Source: Mycobacteroides salmoniphilum (GTDB taxonomy: Bacteria > Actinomycetota > Actinomycetes > Mycobacteriales > Mycobacteriaceae). Taken from it: a stretch of DNA of 64,000 bases. The position numbers and the translations under genes were made by a program. This document shows, piece by piece, positions 1 through 9,265 of the stretch. The number at the start of each line of letters is the position of its first letter. Position 1 is the stretch's first letter. The stretch covers positions 4,650,001 through 4,714,000 of the forward strand of contig NZ_CP024633.1 in assembly GCF_004924335.1 (NCBI RefSeq), in the 5' to 3' direction. The notes under the pieces were generated by a model, which saw only the letters and a list, made by a program, of their open reading frames with translations, was not told the origin of the DNA and did no database searches.

Positions 1-447
1 GGTCTTTCCCGTGTACATGACATCGCGGCGGCCCGCCCCTGCTTTCGCATCGCCTTCGGCGTCAACGACTACACGCTCGATATCGGGGTCGATCAAGACC
101 CGTTAGCCCTGGCGTACAGCCGATCTCAGCTTGTGGTCGCCTCGCGCGCCGCACACATTCCGGGGCCAATCGACGGACCGACCCGTGACCCGGCCGAGTT
201 GGCCGAGGGTGTCGCACTGACTCGTCAGATGGGTATGACGGGAAAATTGGCGCTCCACTCGGCCGACGCCGAGACCATCAACAAGGGGCTTAGCCCGTCC
301 GACGAGGATGTGTCGTGGGCACGGGACTTCGTCGAACAGTTCAACAGTCACGGGGGAAAGCCCCAAGACGGAAGCGATCTGCCCCGACTGAACCGCGCCC
401 GAATCATCCTGGAGCGCGCCCGGATGCTGGGCCTGATCACGCCCTAG
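1..447 (+). CDS. HpcH/HpaI aldolase / citrate lyase beta-like (CitE) protein, 5' truncated
   Basis: Only the C-terminal 148 residues are in the window; the open frame runs from base 1. The visible part carries the CitE-type strand and loop 'FGVNDYTLDIG', a later 'IPGPIDGP' segment and the helical tail 'ARIILERARMLGLI' common in this family. Known members cleave or condense CoA thioesters such as citramalyl- or malyl-CoA with a divalent metal; which substrate applies cannot be told without the N-terminal half. The stop codon overlaps the convergent M20 amidohydrolase by 11 bases. Confidence 0.72.
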   Translation, partial: GLSRVHDIAAARPCFRIAFGVNDYTLDIGVDQDPLALAYSRSQLVVASRAAHIPGPIDGPTRDPAELAEGVALTRQMGMTGKLALHSADAETINKGLSPSDEDVSWARDFVEQFNSHGGKPQDGSDLPRLNRARIILERARMLGLITP

Positions 448-1687
448 CGTTCAGCCGTGACAATGCCGCCACGGTGAGCGCCTCGATCCCGGTAGTGAGC
501 GTGGGTTCCAGGACCGGCGCGAACTCCGGGGAATGGTTGGACGGCACCGGCTTTCCGGCCGCCGCGGCATCGTCGAAGCGCTGCTGCGTGTACCCGCCCC
601 AAAACCAGAATGCGGTGGGAACACCGGCGGTGGTGCCGAAGAATCCGACATCCTCGCTGCCGGCCAGCGGATTCGGAGATTCGATCACCCGGTCGGCACC
701 GAAGTACTCACGGAACACCGCCGCGATCGCCTGCATCGCGGCATCGTCGACGACGGTGACCGGGAAGGTGTGCATCGAGGTCACCGCCGGCTCCTTGTCG
801 GCACCCGAGGCCGTCGACTCGGCCTGCGCGATCCGGGTGATGGAAGCCAACGTCTTTGTGCGGACGTCCTCGGTGAAAGTGCGGACGTTGATGCCGAGTT
901 CTGCGTCGTCGGGGATGATGTTGTCCTTCGCCCCGGCATGCAGGTATCCGACGGTAACCACCGCGGGCTCGAACGGCGACAGCTCGCGCGACACGATGGT
1001 CTGCAGCCGCTGCACCACATTCGAGGCCATCACCACCGGATCGATGGTTGATTCCGGTTGCGAGCCATGCCCACCCCGCCCGAACAGCTGCACCCTGAGA
1101 GAATCCGAGGCCGCAAGCGCCGTGCCCGTCTTGTACGCGATCATCCCCGCCGGCAGCGGCCCGACGTGCTGACCGAGAACGACCTCGGGCTTGGGGAACC
1201 GGTCGAGGATGCCGTCGGCGATCATCGCCTTCGCACCGCCGCCCACTTCCTCGGCGGGTTGAAAGACTGCGACCACCGTTCCCGACCATTGCTTCTTGAG
1301 TTCATTGAGCAACCGAAGGGCGCCCACCAGCGCGGTGACGTGCATATCGTGCCCGCAGGCATGCATGACCGGAACGTCCCTGCCGTCAGGATTGGTGGCA
1401 CGCGCGGTGCTCGCATAGGGAAGACCGGTCTGCTCCTGTACCGGGAGTGCGTCGAAGTCGGCTCGCAACCACACCACCGGGCCGGTTCCGTTGCGCAGCA
1501 CGGCAACAACTCCGGTGCCGCCGACACCCGACGTCACCTCCAGCCCGAGCGGCGCGAGGATCTCCTGGATCTTCTTCGCGGTGCGGTGTTCTTGGAACGA
1601 CAATTCCGGATGCTGATGCAGGTCTCGGTAGAAGTCGGCCAAGTTCGCCACGTTGTCGGCCCAGTTGCCGGGCAGCGCGATCGCCAT
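437..1687 (-). CDS. M20 family amidohydrolase (M20D, hippurate / aminoacyl-amide hydrolase type)
   Basis: A 416-residue cytosolic metallohydrolase. It carries the M20D metal motif 'MHACGHDMH', the catalytic 'FQPAEE' motif and a late metal region 'AGSEDVGFF'. Family members remove acyl or aryl groups from N-acylated amino acids. I chose the ATG at 1687 because GGGAGG lies a few bases upstream; a GTG at 1699 is also open but includes that Shine-Dalgarno. The gene is divergent from the DauA-like oxidoreductase with a 74-base gap, which suggests joint control of amino-acid derivative breakdown. The substrate is unknown. Confidence 0.85.
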   Translation of the reverse strand: MAIALPGNWADNVANLADFYRDLHQHPELSFQEHRTAKKIQEILAPLGLEVTSGVGGTGVVAVLRNGTGPVVWLRADFDALPVQEQTGLPYASTARATNPDGRDVPVMHACGHDMHVTALVGALRLLNELKKQWSGTVVAVFQPAEEVGGGAKAMIADGILDRFPKPEVVLGQHVGPLPAGMIAYKTGTALAASDSLRVQLFGRGGHGSQPESTIDPVVMASNVVQRLQTIVSRELSPFEPAVVTVGYLHAGAKDNIIPDDAELGINVRTFTEDVRTKTLASITRIAQAESTASGADKEPAVTSMHTFPVTVVDDAAMQAIAAVFREYFGADRVIESPNPLAGSEDVGFFGTTAGVPTAFWFWGGYTQQRFDDAAAAGKPVPSNHSPEFAPVLEPTLTTGIEALTVAALSRLNARA

Positions 1688-1761
1688 GTGGCCTCCCACT
1701 CTGTGTGTTCCTGCGACTCAGCTCGACAATACGACGACCGTCACGACCTACCCTCGGACAC

Positions 1762-2922
1762 GTGAGCCAATCCATCGACGCCGGACTCTCCGTCGACACC
1801 ATCGTCATCGGAGGTGGGATGTCGGGCGCATCGATTGCCTACGAACTGGCCGAACATCACACCGTCGCACTACTGGAGCGAGAGTCCACCCTCGCGTTCC
1901 ACACGACCGGACGGTCCGCCGCGACCTTCATCGAGAACTACGGAAATCCCGTCATCCGCATGTTGACGGCGGCCAGCCGCGACTTTTTCACCGACCCGCG
2001 TGAGGGTTTCGAGACTCCACTCGCGACGTCCTTGCCGCTGTTGGTCATCGCCGATGAAGCGCACGCGGACATGCTTCGAGAATTTCATCGAGAGGCCACC
2101 CGGCAGGGTTGTCTCACGGAGCTAGTGGACGGCGCGGTCGCCGAGCAGATCAACCCCTACCTGCGACCGGGGCACATCCGGGCGGCGGCGGTCGACCTCA
2201 CGCCGATGGAGCTCGACGTCCATGGGCTGCATCAGGGATATGTGCGCGGATTCCGCCGTCGTGGCGGAATCATCGTCAAGTCGGCTCCCATCGTGAGCAG
2301 CACCCGGCGTCAGGACAGGTGGGTTCTGCGGGACTCCTCCGGACGGGCCTTTGACGCGGCGACCGTCGTGAACGCCGCCGGGGCATGGTGCGATGAACTC
2401 GCGCACACCATGGGCGCCCGTCCGGTGGGAATCCGGCCACTTCGACGCACCGCGTTCATGGTGTCCGCGCCGCAGGAGAAAGTGACCGGCTCGCTTCCCA
2501 TGACATTGGATGCCTCAGACAGCTTCTATTTCAAACCCGATGGCGCCCAATTCCTCTGTTCACCCGCCGACGAAACACTTCAGCCACCCGGAGACCCGCG
2601 ACCGGACGAGCTGGAGATGGCCCGGGCGATCGGGATGATCAACGAGGCCACCACCCTCGGCATCCGGAGCGTGAACTCTGCCTGGGCGGGACTGCGGTCC
2701 TTCACCGTCGACCGCACCCCGGTCGTGGGCGAAGACCCGGATGTCGACGGCTTCTTCTGGTACGCGGGCCAGGGCGGCTACGGCATCCAGATGGCGCCGG
2801 CCCTGGCCCGAGTGGGTGCCGCGCTCGCCACCGGCAATCCCCTGCCCGACGAGCTAGCCACCCGGGGACTGACCCCCTCGATGCTGGCACCCCATCGCGA
2901 TTCACTACGCGCCCATCCCTAG
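1762..2922 (+). CDS. FAD-dependent amino-acid oxidoreductase, D-arginine dehydrogenase (DauA)-like
   Basis: A 386-residue DAO-family flavoprotein. The N-terminal Rossmann motif 'VIGGGMSGASIAYELA' binds FAD. From memory of Pseudomonas DauA, characteristic segments match along the whole length: 'TTGRSAA', 'VNAAGAWCD', 'DASDSFYFKPD', 'WAGLRSF' and 'FFWYAGQGGYGIQ'. DauA oxidises D-arginine and D-lysine to 2-oxo acids. Length and motif order agree with that family. The GTG at 1762 starts just before the FAD motif; the longer open frame upstream is antisense to the M20 gene. Exact amino-acid specificity is inference. Confidence 0.82.
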   Translation: MSQSIDAGLSVDTIVIGGGMSGASIAYELAEHHTVALLERESTLAFHTTGRSAATFIENYGNPVIRMLTAASRDFFTDPREGFETPLATSLPLLVIADEAHADMLREFHREATRQGCLTELVDGAVAEQINPYLRPGHIRAAAVDLTPMELDVHGLHQGYVRGFRRRGGIIVKSAPIVSSTRRQDRWVLRDSSGRAFDAATVVNAAGAWCDELAHTMGARPVGIRPLRRTAFMVSAPQEKVTGSLPMTLDASDSFYFKPDGAQFLCSPADETLQPPGDPRPDELEMARAIGMINEATTLGIRSVNSAWAGLRSFTVDRTPVVGEDPDVDGFFWYAGQGGYGIQMAPALARVGAALATGNPLPDELATRGLTPSMLAPHRDSLRAHP

Positions 2923-2978
2923 CAGCCGCGTCCGCGCGCCCGGGCCGCGCTTGGCGAATCCTGTTATCGTCGGCGTCG

Positions 2979-3812
2979 ATGGTGAACATGGATCGGCGCC
3001 GCATGATGGCGTTCTCAGGGCTTGGCATGTTGGCAGCGGCGGTTTCCATGCCGGAAGCGTGGGCGCAGCCCGCTGGTCCACACATGCCACAGAACCCGCC
3101 CGCAGCCCCTCCGACCGGCAAGTACGTCTTCGTTGACGAGTTCGACGGACCAGCCGGGTCGGCGCCCGATGGATCCAAGTGGGCAATCTCAAAGGCTCGC
3201 GAGTCCATGAAGGACCCCACGCTTTGGGAGCTCCCCGAAAATGTCGGCCAGTATCGAGACGATCGCAAGAACGTCTTCCTCGACGGCAACTCGAACCTGG
3301 TCATCAAGGCCGCAAAAGAAGGCAATACCTACTACGGCGGCAAGATCTACAGCACGACCGAACTCGGTGTCGGCTACACCTGGGAAGCACGCATCAAGTT
3401 CAACTGCCTGACCCCGGGCGCGTGGCCCGCGTTCTGGCTCGGCAGTGACCAGGACGGTGAGATCGACATCGTCGAGTGGTACGGCAACGGCAGCTGGCCG
3501 GCCGCAACCACCGTGCACGCCAAGGCAAACGGCTCGGAATGGAAGACCCACAACCTGTCCCTCGACAACGCCTGGCACACCTGGCGCACCCAGTGGGATG
3601 ACAAGGGCATCCGGTTCTGGAAGGACTACACCGACGGCGCGGCCCCCTATTTCGAGGTCGCCGCCAACTCCCTGGCGGACTGGCCGTTCAACAATCCCGG
3701 ACACAAGGCATTCCCCGTGCTGAACCTGGCCGTGGCCGGATCCGGTGGCGGCGATCCTCGGGGCGGCACCTACCCCGCGGAGATGCTCGTCGACTGGATA
3801 CGCGTCTGGTAG
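2979..3812 (+). CDS. Exported glycoside hydrolase family 16 beta-glucanase
   Basis: A 277-residue protein with a Tat-like signal (Arg-rich 'DRRRMMAFSG', hydrophobic core, 'AWAQP' cleavage region). The catalytic signature EIDIVE is at residues 161-166, giving nucleophile E161 and acid/base E166 of the retaining GH16 mechanism. The jelly-roll landmarks 'WPAFWLG' before it and 'MLVDWIRVW' at the C terminus are also present, so the enzyme looks intact. GH16 enzymes cut beta-1,3 or beta-1,3-1,4 glucans or galactans; the substrate cannot be read here. ATG at 2988 is an alternative start. It is one of several exported carbohydrate-active genes in the window. Confidence 0.87.
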   Translation: MVNMDRRRMMAFSGLGMLAAAVSMPEAWAQPAGPHMPQNPPAAPPTGKYVFVDEFDGPAGSAPDGSKWAISKARESMKDPTLWELPENVGQYRDDRKNVFLDGNSNLVIKAAKEGNTYYGGKIYSTTELGVGYTWEARIKFNCLTPGAWPAFWLGSDQDGEIDIVEWYGNGSWPAATTVHAKANGSEWKTHNLSLDNAWHTWRTQWDDKGIRFWKDYTDGAAPYFEVAANSLADWPFNNPGHKAFPVLNLAVAGSGGGDPRGGTYPAEMLVDWIRVW

Positions 3813-3860
3813 CTCGGCGCTCGTCGTGCGAACGGCCTCGTTGCCACGGATACTCGACCT

Positions 3861-6650
3861 ATGGCTGAGGTTACGGATCTTGCACCGATAGGCGCCGTCA
3901 CCCGGACACAGGTGGGCCGGGAGGCCACCGAGCCGATGCGTGAGGACATCCGGCTACTGGGCGCCATCTTGGGCCGCACGGTACGTGAGCAGTGCGGGGA
4001 CGAGGTCTTCGACCTCGTCGAGCGGGCGCGGGTGGAGTCATTCAGGGTGCGCCGATCGGAGATCGACCGCACCGAGCTGGCGAAACTATTCGACGGCGTC
4101 GACATCCACCAGGCCATCCCCGTCATTCGGGCCTTCACCCATTTCGCGCTGCTGGCCAATGTCGCCGAGGATATCCATCGCGAGCGCCGTCGCGCCATCC
4201 ACGTCGACGCGGGCGCGCCGCCGCAGGACAGCAGTCTCGCCGCCACGTACCTCAAACTCGATGCTGCGCAGATAGATTCGACTCGTGTCACGCACGCGCT
4301 GACCGGGGCGCTGGTCTCGCCTGTAATTACTGCCCACCCGACGGAAACCCGCCGTCGCACCGTCTTCGATACCCAGCATCGCGTCACCGAGCTCATGCGA
4401 CTTCGGATGCACGGACTGACGCAGACTGAAACCGGTCGCGATATCGAGAACGAACTTCAGCGGCAGATTCTCACGCTGTGGCAGACAGCATTGATCCGTT
4501 TGTCTCGGCTAAAGATTCAAGACGAGATCGCGGTAGGACTGCGGTACTACCAGGCGGCGTTCTTCGAGGTGATACCTGAGATCAACGCCGAGGTTCGCAC
4601 GGCGTTACGCCGCCGGTGGCCGGATACGCAACTACTCAGCGAGCCGATTCTGCGACCTGGATCCTGGATCGGCGGTGACAGGGACGGCAATCCCAACGTC
4701 ACCGCCGAGGTCGTGCATCTTGCGACCAGCAGCGCCGCTCAGACGGCCATTGCCTACTACTTCGAACAATTAGTGGCATTGGAGCAGGAGCTCTCGCTAT
4801 CGGTCCGCCTGGTCACGGTTTCTGCTGACCTGTCTACGTTGGCCGAGCAAGGTGGCGAGACCGAGCGCGCAGACGAGCCCTACCGTCGTGCACTGCGCGT
4901 CATCCATGCGCGTCTCACCGCGACCGCTGCGCAGATACTTGACCAGCTGCCGGAGCACGATCTCGATTTGAAGCTGAGCCCATACCGCGCGCCGGAGGAA
5001 CTGCTCAGAGACCTTGACATCGTGGACGCTTCGTTACGCGCGCACGGCAGCGTGGTGTTGGCCGACGACCGGCTGCGGGTGTTACGCGAAGCTGTGCATG
5101 TCTTCGGTTTTCACCTCAGTGGGCTGGACATGCGACAGAACTCGGACGTCCACGAAGAAGTCGTTTCCGAGCTACTCGCGTGGGCCGGGGTGCACCCCAA
5201 CTATCGCTCGCTGTCGGAGCCGGAGCGCATCGAGGTGCTCGTCACCGAATTACGCACTCGCCGCCCCTTGATCGGCGAAGGTGCTGAGCTCTCCGAGCTC
5301 GCCCGCAAGGAGCTCGATATCGTCTTCGCCGCCGCGCGGGCCGTTCAGACCTACGGCCCCAAAGCGGTTCCCAACTACATCATCTCGATGTGCCAATCGG
5401 TTTCGGACATGCTGGAAGCGGCGATCCTGCTCAAGGAGGCAGGCCTACTGGACGCGTCACGACCACGGCCATTCTGCCCGGTGGGCATCGTGCCGCTATT
5501 CGAGACGATTGACGACCTGCAACGCGGTTCCGCCATTCTCGAAGCAGCACTGGAACTTCCGCTTTACCGCGCCCTGGTGGCATCCCGGGGCGAAAGCCAA
5601 GAGGTCATGCTCGGGTACTCAGATTCCAACAAGGATGGCGGCTACCTGGCGGCCAACTGGGCCCTGTACCGCGCTGAACTGGACTTGGTGGAATCCGCAC
5701 GCAAGACCGGAATTCGATTGCGGCTCTTCCACGGCCGCGGCGGCACCGTGGGCCGTGGGGGTGGTCCGAGTTACGACGCCATCTTGGCGCAACCGCCGGG
5801 GGCGGTGTCCGGATCACTTCGTATTACCGAACAGGGCGAGGTGATCGCCGCCAAGTACGCCGAACCACGCGCCGCCCATCGCAACCTCGAGACACTGCTG
5901 GCCGCAACCCTGGAGTCGACACTGCTGGACGTCGAAGGTTTAGGACAGGCGGCCGGCACAGCGTACGAAATACTCGATGACCTTGCCGCGCGCGCCCAGC
6001 GCACCTACCGCGAATTGGTGCACGAAACACCAGGATTTGTCGAGTATTTCAAGGCCTCGACGCCGGTCAACGAGATCGGGGCGCTCAATATCGGCAGCCG
6101 GCCCACGTCGCGGAAACCCACCACATCGATCGCCGACCTGCGCGCTATCCCATGGGTTTTGGCCTGGAGCCAATCGCGGGTGATGCTGCCCGGCTGGTAC
6201 GGCACGGGATCGGCGATCGAACAGTGGATCGCCGAGGGCGACGGACGACTTGAGGTATTGCAGCAGCTCTACCTTCAATGGCCGTTCTTTCAAACGGTGC
6301 TGTCCAACATGGCCCAGGTACTGGCCAAGTCGGACATGGGATTGGCCGCCCACTATGCCGAACTGGTCGATGACGAAGCGCTGCGGCACCGGGTATTCGA
6401 CAAGATCGTGGCCGAACACGACAGAACCATCGCCATGCATCAACTGATCACCGGGCATGAAGACCTGCTTGCCGATAACCCGGCACTGGCACGCTCGGTG
6501 TTCAACCGCTTTCCCTACCTGGAGCCGCTCAATCACCTACAAGTTGAGCTGCTGCGTCGGTACCGTTCTGGCGATCAGGATGAGCTGGTGCAGCGCGGCA
6601 TACTGCTCACGATGAGCGGTCTGGCCACCGCGCTGCGCAACAGCGGATAA
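3861..6650 (+). CDS. ppc: Phosphoenolpyruvate carboxylase
   Basis: A 929-residue protein of the normal length for bacterial PEP carboxylase, which adds bicarbonate to PEP to make oxaloacetate and refill the TCA cycle. It carries the catalytic-His motif '[14 protein letters not shown]', the PEP/metal motif '[16 protein letters not shown]', the glycine loop '[14 protein letters not shown]', and '[10 protein letters not shown]'. It ends 'ALRNSG', close to the classical C-terminal 'RNTG' that lines the active site. The gene starts 48 bases after the GH16 stop and stands alone. No frameshift or missing motif was seen. Confidence 0.97.
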   Translation: MAEVTDLAPIGAVTRTQVGREATEPMREDIRLLGAILGRTVREQCGDEVFDLVERARVESFRVRRSEIDRTELAKLFDGVDIHQAIPVIRAFTHFALLANVAEDIHRERRRAIHVDAGAPPQDSSLAATYLKLDAAQIDSTRVTHALTGALVSPVITAHPTETRRRTVFDTQHRVTELMRLRMHGLTQTETGRDIENELQRQILTLWQTALIRLSRLKIQDEIAVGLRYYQAAFFEVIPEINAEVRTALRRRWPDTQLLSEPILRPGSWIGGDRDGNPNVTAEVVHLATSSAAQTAIAYYFEQLVALEQELSLSVRLVTVSADLSTLAEQGGETERADEPYRRALRVIHARLTATAAQILDQLPEHDLDLKLSPYRAPEELLRDLDIVDASLRAHGSVVLADDRLRVLREAVHVFGFHLSGLDMRQNSDVHEEVVSELLAWAGVHPNYRSLSEPERIEVLVTELRTRRPLIGEGAELSELARKELDIVFAAARAVQTYGPKAVPNYIISMCQSVSDMLEAAILLKEAGLLDASRPRPFCPVGIVPLFETIDDLQRGSAILEAALELPLYRALVASRGESQEVMLGYSDSNKDGGYLAANWALYRAELDLVESARKTGIRLRLFHGRGGTVGRGGGPSYDAILAQPPGAVSGSLRITEQGEVIAAKYAEPRAAHRNLETLLAATLESTLLDVEGLGQAAGTAYEILDDLAARAQRTYRELVHETPGFVEYFKASTPVNEIGALNIGSRPTSRKPTTSIADLRAIPWVLAWSQSRVMLPGWYGTGSAIEQWIAEGDGRLEVLQQLYLQWPFFQTVLSNMAQVLAKSDMGLAAHYAELVDDEALRHRVFDKIVAEHDRTIAMHQLITGHEDLLADNPALARSVFNRFPYLEPLNHLQVELLRRYRSGDQDELVQRGILLTMSGLATALRNSG

Positions 6651-6687
6651 CCGCGAGTACGAGTCCGGGTCCCATTGACGTGAGATA

Positions 6688-7860
6688 TCAAGCACCGGCA
6701 CGTGACTCCCACATGTCACGCCATTGCGCTTCCTCTTCCTGTTTGTCGCGATGCTGACCCGTGGACGGTTCGGTGAGTGTGATCGTCGGGTGTGGCAACG
6801 CGAAGAAATCACCTTTACCCTGCGCCGCGCGATGCTGACCGGTATCGAGGTAGCAGTACCCCAGTCCCGAGAGCTCTGCGGTCCGGTCGGACCTCTCGAG
6901 GTAGTGAAGTACGTTTTGGGCAGCGGCTTTTGCACCATTCTTGGCAAAGATGGCGGCCTTCGGCAGCGGCCTGCCCGACGGCGATGTCACCGACACGACA
7001 TCACCGATCGCCCAGATGCCCTCGTGCGGGGTCTGCATGGTCTGTGCATCGACGCCGATCCACTCCGGACCGTCGATGGTGACCGACGGCTCATGCGGCG
7101 GCACAAACACCAACAAATCGAAACTCACTGTGGCACCGTCCTTGAACACGACAACCTTCCCGTCGGGGTCCACGCGTTCTGTGGTGTGTTCACCATGGAA
7201 GATGACCTCGTTGTCCCTGAGTAACTGCACCAGCTGCGGCCCCGCATAGGGACCGGCCGAGGGCATGGGGTGCTTCTCCGGGGTGTACACGCTGATATCG
7301 ACATCCGACCGTATGCCCTTGTCATTCAAGAAATCCGAGGCTAGGAGGGCGCCCTCATAGGGAGCCACCGGACATCGGTACGGCTGTGATGTCACCAGGA
7401 AGACAAGCCTGCTTCCTGAGAAGTTTTCCAGGGCGCGCCTGGCATCACCGGCCGCGGCGACGCCGTAGTAGTGCACCGCGTCACCTCGGGCGGCCGCTTC
7501 AGTCAAGCCCGGAATCTTGTCGAGAGCATTGCGCGCGCCCGTGGCGATAATGAGGGCGTCAAAGTCCAGAGTCGAAGAGTCGGAAAGGGTTACGGTGCGC
7601 GCGTTGGGATCGATGCCAGCAACGGAGCCCGTCACGGTGGTTATCCCCGACAATGCATCGGAACTGGGCCGAATCGGCACACTCGCCGCGTCGCGCCAGC
7701 CTCGCATGACCCACGGCAAGGTGAATCCCAGAAAGTGCGAGAAGTGTTCGTCCACGATGGTGATGTCGAGGTCACCGAGTGGTACATGAGACTGGCGGAA
7801 TTCGTTGATCACGCTCAGACCGCCGATTCCGGCACCCAGGATGACAATCTTCTTCTTCAT
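6688..7860 (-). CDS. Sulfide:quinone oxidoreductase-like FAD flavoprotein
   Basis: A 390-residue two-dinucleotide-fold flavoprotein. The N-terminal 'KKKIVILGAGIGGLS' binds FAD, 'IIATGAR' is the second FAD contact and 'GIWAIGDV' the third. Both redox cysteines expected in the SQR/flavocytochrome c sulfide dehydrogenase group are visible: C163 in 'YRCPVAPYE' and C336 in 'GYCYLDTG'. Known SQRs oxidise sulfide to persulfide or polysulfide and pass electrons to quinone at the membrane. It lies 84 bases downstream of the DsbA-fold gene on the same strand, probably one operon under the CstR-like operators. An NDH-2-like role is less likely given the cysteine pair. Confidence 0.78.
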   Translation of the reverse strand: MKKKIVILGAGIGGLSVINEFRQSHVPLGDLDITIVDEHFSHFLGFTLPWVMRGWRDAASVPIRPSSDALSGITTVTGSVAGIDPNARTVTLSDSSTLDFDALIIATGARNALDKIPGLTEAAARGDAVHYYGVAAAGDARRALENFSGSRLVFLVTSQPYRCPVAPYEGALLASDFLNDKGIRSDVDISVYTPEKHPMPSAGPYAGPQLVQLLRDNEVIFHGEHTTERVDPDGKVVVFKDGATVSFDLLVFVPPHEPSVTIDGPEWIGVDAQTMQTPHEGIWAIGDVVSVTSPSGRPLPKAAIFAKNGAKAAAQNVLHYLERSDRTAELSGLGYCYLDTGQHRAAQGKGDFFALPHPTITLTEPSTGQHRDKQEEEAQWRDMWESRAGA

Positions 7861-7944
7861 GTTCTGCGTTCCCTCTTCCTGAACAGGCCCCTATGCACCG
7901 GAGCAGACGGTGGTGTGCCGTATCCGTCACACCATTGGCGGGCT

Positions 7945-8565
7945 CTAGTGCGCCGGGCGCGGACGCTGCAGCTGGGTGAATTCGGGCACCCCCGCAATCA
8001 CGGTGACCGCGTCAAAAAGCGCTCGCGCGTTGTCGTGCTCCGGCAACGCCGTCAAGACTGGGCCGAAGAAGGTACGACCGTTCACCTGCAACAGCGGGCT
8101 GCCGCCAACGTCTCCCAACGCCCGCTGCCCGGCCTCGTGAGAGGAACGGACCAACGCATCGAGCGACATGTCCGACAACGGTTCGCGTGGCGTCCACTGG
8201 GGTGCGACCGCAGCCAATACCCGATCGACCAGACGTGCGCCGACCGGCACCGACTCATCGAAATACAGCTCGCCGAAGGCGAAATACGCGGTGTGCAGAC
8301 CTCGCTGACCCAATTCACGATGGACGCCGGCCATCAACCGGCCCACCTGGCGCGAGTCATCCATGCGTGCTTGTTGCGCGGGGGGTAGCTCCCTGCCCTC
8401 ATTCAGGACAGCGAGGTTCATCAGCTGCCAATCGACCAGCAGGCCGGATTGGTCCGCGACCGTGTCCAGCCATCGCGCGGTGTTCCACGAGAACGGGCAC
8501 ACCGGGTCGAGCCAAATCCTCACGTCGAACGTATCGCTTTGCGCAGAACCATCGCCTGTGGACAT
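7945..8565 (-). CDS. DsbA-fold, mycothiol-dependent nitroreductase (Rv2466c)-like protein
   Basis: A 206-residue thioredoxin-fold protein. 'WLDPVCPFSW' aligns with the Rv2466c active site 'DPLCPWCW' as I recall it, so C23 is the nucleophile but the resolving cysteine is replaced by S26. A cis-Pro loop 'GGSPLLQVNG' and 'FFGPVL' follow as in that family. Rv2466c uses mycothiol to reduce disulfides and nitro-prodrugs; a CxxS site suggests a monothiol, mycothiol-mixed-disulfide mechanism here. ATG at 8565 was chosen for the upstream GGGAGA; a longer frame to 8652 would cover the leader. First gene of the operon with the SQR-like flavoprotein. Confidence 0.8.
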   Translation of the reverse strand: MSTGDGSAQSDTFDVRIWLDPVCPFSWNTARWLDTVADQSGLLVDWQLMNLAVLNEGRELPPAQQARMDDSRQVGRLMAGVHRELGQRGLHTAYFAFGELYFDESVPVGARLVDRVLAAVAPQWTPREPLSDMSLDALVRSSHEAGQRALGDVGGSPLLQVNGRTFFGPVLTALPEHDNARALFDAVTVIAGVPEFTQLQRPRPAH

Positions 8566-8654
8566 GCGGCATCTCCCATCACTGTGAAACAGGGCCGACA
8601 TCAGGCACATCGGCCATAACGGTGTCAGCTCGCGACTTCGTTCTGATTCCATTT

Positions 8655-8675
8655 ATACCATACCCCCTACGGTAT
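8655..8675 (-). promoter_or_regulatory. CsoR/CstR-type operator, copy 1
   Basis: The core at 8660-8675 is ATACCCCCTACGGTAT: inverted half-sites ATACC/GGTAT separated by six bases, preceded by a further ATACC at 8655. The same 21 bases occur inverted at 8713-8733. It sits about 90 bases upstream of the DsbA-fold gene. The half-sites and G/C-rich centre fit CsoR-superfamily operators; the repressor gene is at 12113. Confidence 0.78.
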
Positions 8676-8712
8676 CAATAGGAGTCTGAGGCGGGCGCGA
8701 GACCGTTGGAAT

Positions 8713-8733
8713 ATACCGTAGGGGGTATGGTAT
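8713..8733 (+). promoter_or_regulatory. CsoR/CstR-type operator, copy 2
   Basis: The core at 8713-8728 is ATACCGTAGGGGGTAT, followed by GGTAT to 8733. This is an exact inverted copy of 8655-8675, with 37 bases between the copies. It sits about 90 bases upstream of the mmpS start, so each divergent transcription unit has its own copy facing it. Confidence 0.78.
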
Positions 8734-8821
8734 TTGTAATAAGCGTCAGTCTTATCATTGGACTGCCCGGGCAATCATGTCGGCACCCAAAACATTTGCC
8801 CCACAACAGAAAGGTGGACCG

Positions 8822-9265
8822 ATGCGCACGGCGATAGTTGGCGCGCTGAAACGGGCGTGGGTCGCGATAGTGGTTGCGTGCGCGGTAGGTCTCGGCACAG
8901 TCGCCGTGAATCACCTGCGCGGCGCGTTCGGCTCCGAACCCATATTCTCGGCCACCGGCAGCAGCGCAGAACCACTCGTGTCATCCACGATCAAGCAGGT
9001 GCGATACGAGATCTACGGTCCCAGCGGCACCGCGGGCGCGGTGAGCTACCTGGACAAAAACGCTCAGCCCCAACTGGCCGATTTCACCAGTTTGCCCTGG
9101 ACGTACACGATCGAAACTACGGTACCGGCTGTCATCGCCAGTGTTGTGGCGCAAGGCAATAGCACCACCATAGGGTGTCGGATCACCGTGAACGGGCGCA
9201 TCAAAGATGAGCAGTCCACAGACGGGCACCGCGCCCAGACCTCCTGTCTGGTGAAAGCCGCATGA
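8822..9265 (+). CDS. MmpS family membrane accessory protein
   Basis: A 147-residue protein with one N-terminal membrane helix (about residues 8-28) and an exported beta-rich domain ending 'GCRITVNG...SCLVKAA', typical of MmpS partners of MmpL transporters. ATG at 8822 is preferred over 8777 because of the Shine-Dalgarno-like GAAAGGTGG just upstream. The stop overlaps the mmpL start (ATGA, 9262-9265), which implies translational coupling. Two C-terminal cysteines in 'IGCRI' and 'TSCLV' are shared with the second MmpS at 35026, and probably form a disulfide outside the membrane. Confidence 0.9.
   Translation: MRTAIVGALKRAWVAIVVACAVGLGTVAVNHLRGAFGSEPIFSATGSSAEPLVSSTIKQVRYEIYGPSGTAGAVSYLDKNAQPQLADFTSLPWTYTIETTVPAVIASVVAQGNSTTIGCRITVNGRIKDEQSTDGHRAQTSCLVKAA

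Noticed and set aside
315..1172. Long plus-strand open frame across the M20 gene
   Set aside because: It is antisense to a gene with clear M20 motifs and has shadow-like Ser/Arg/Pro composition.
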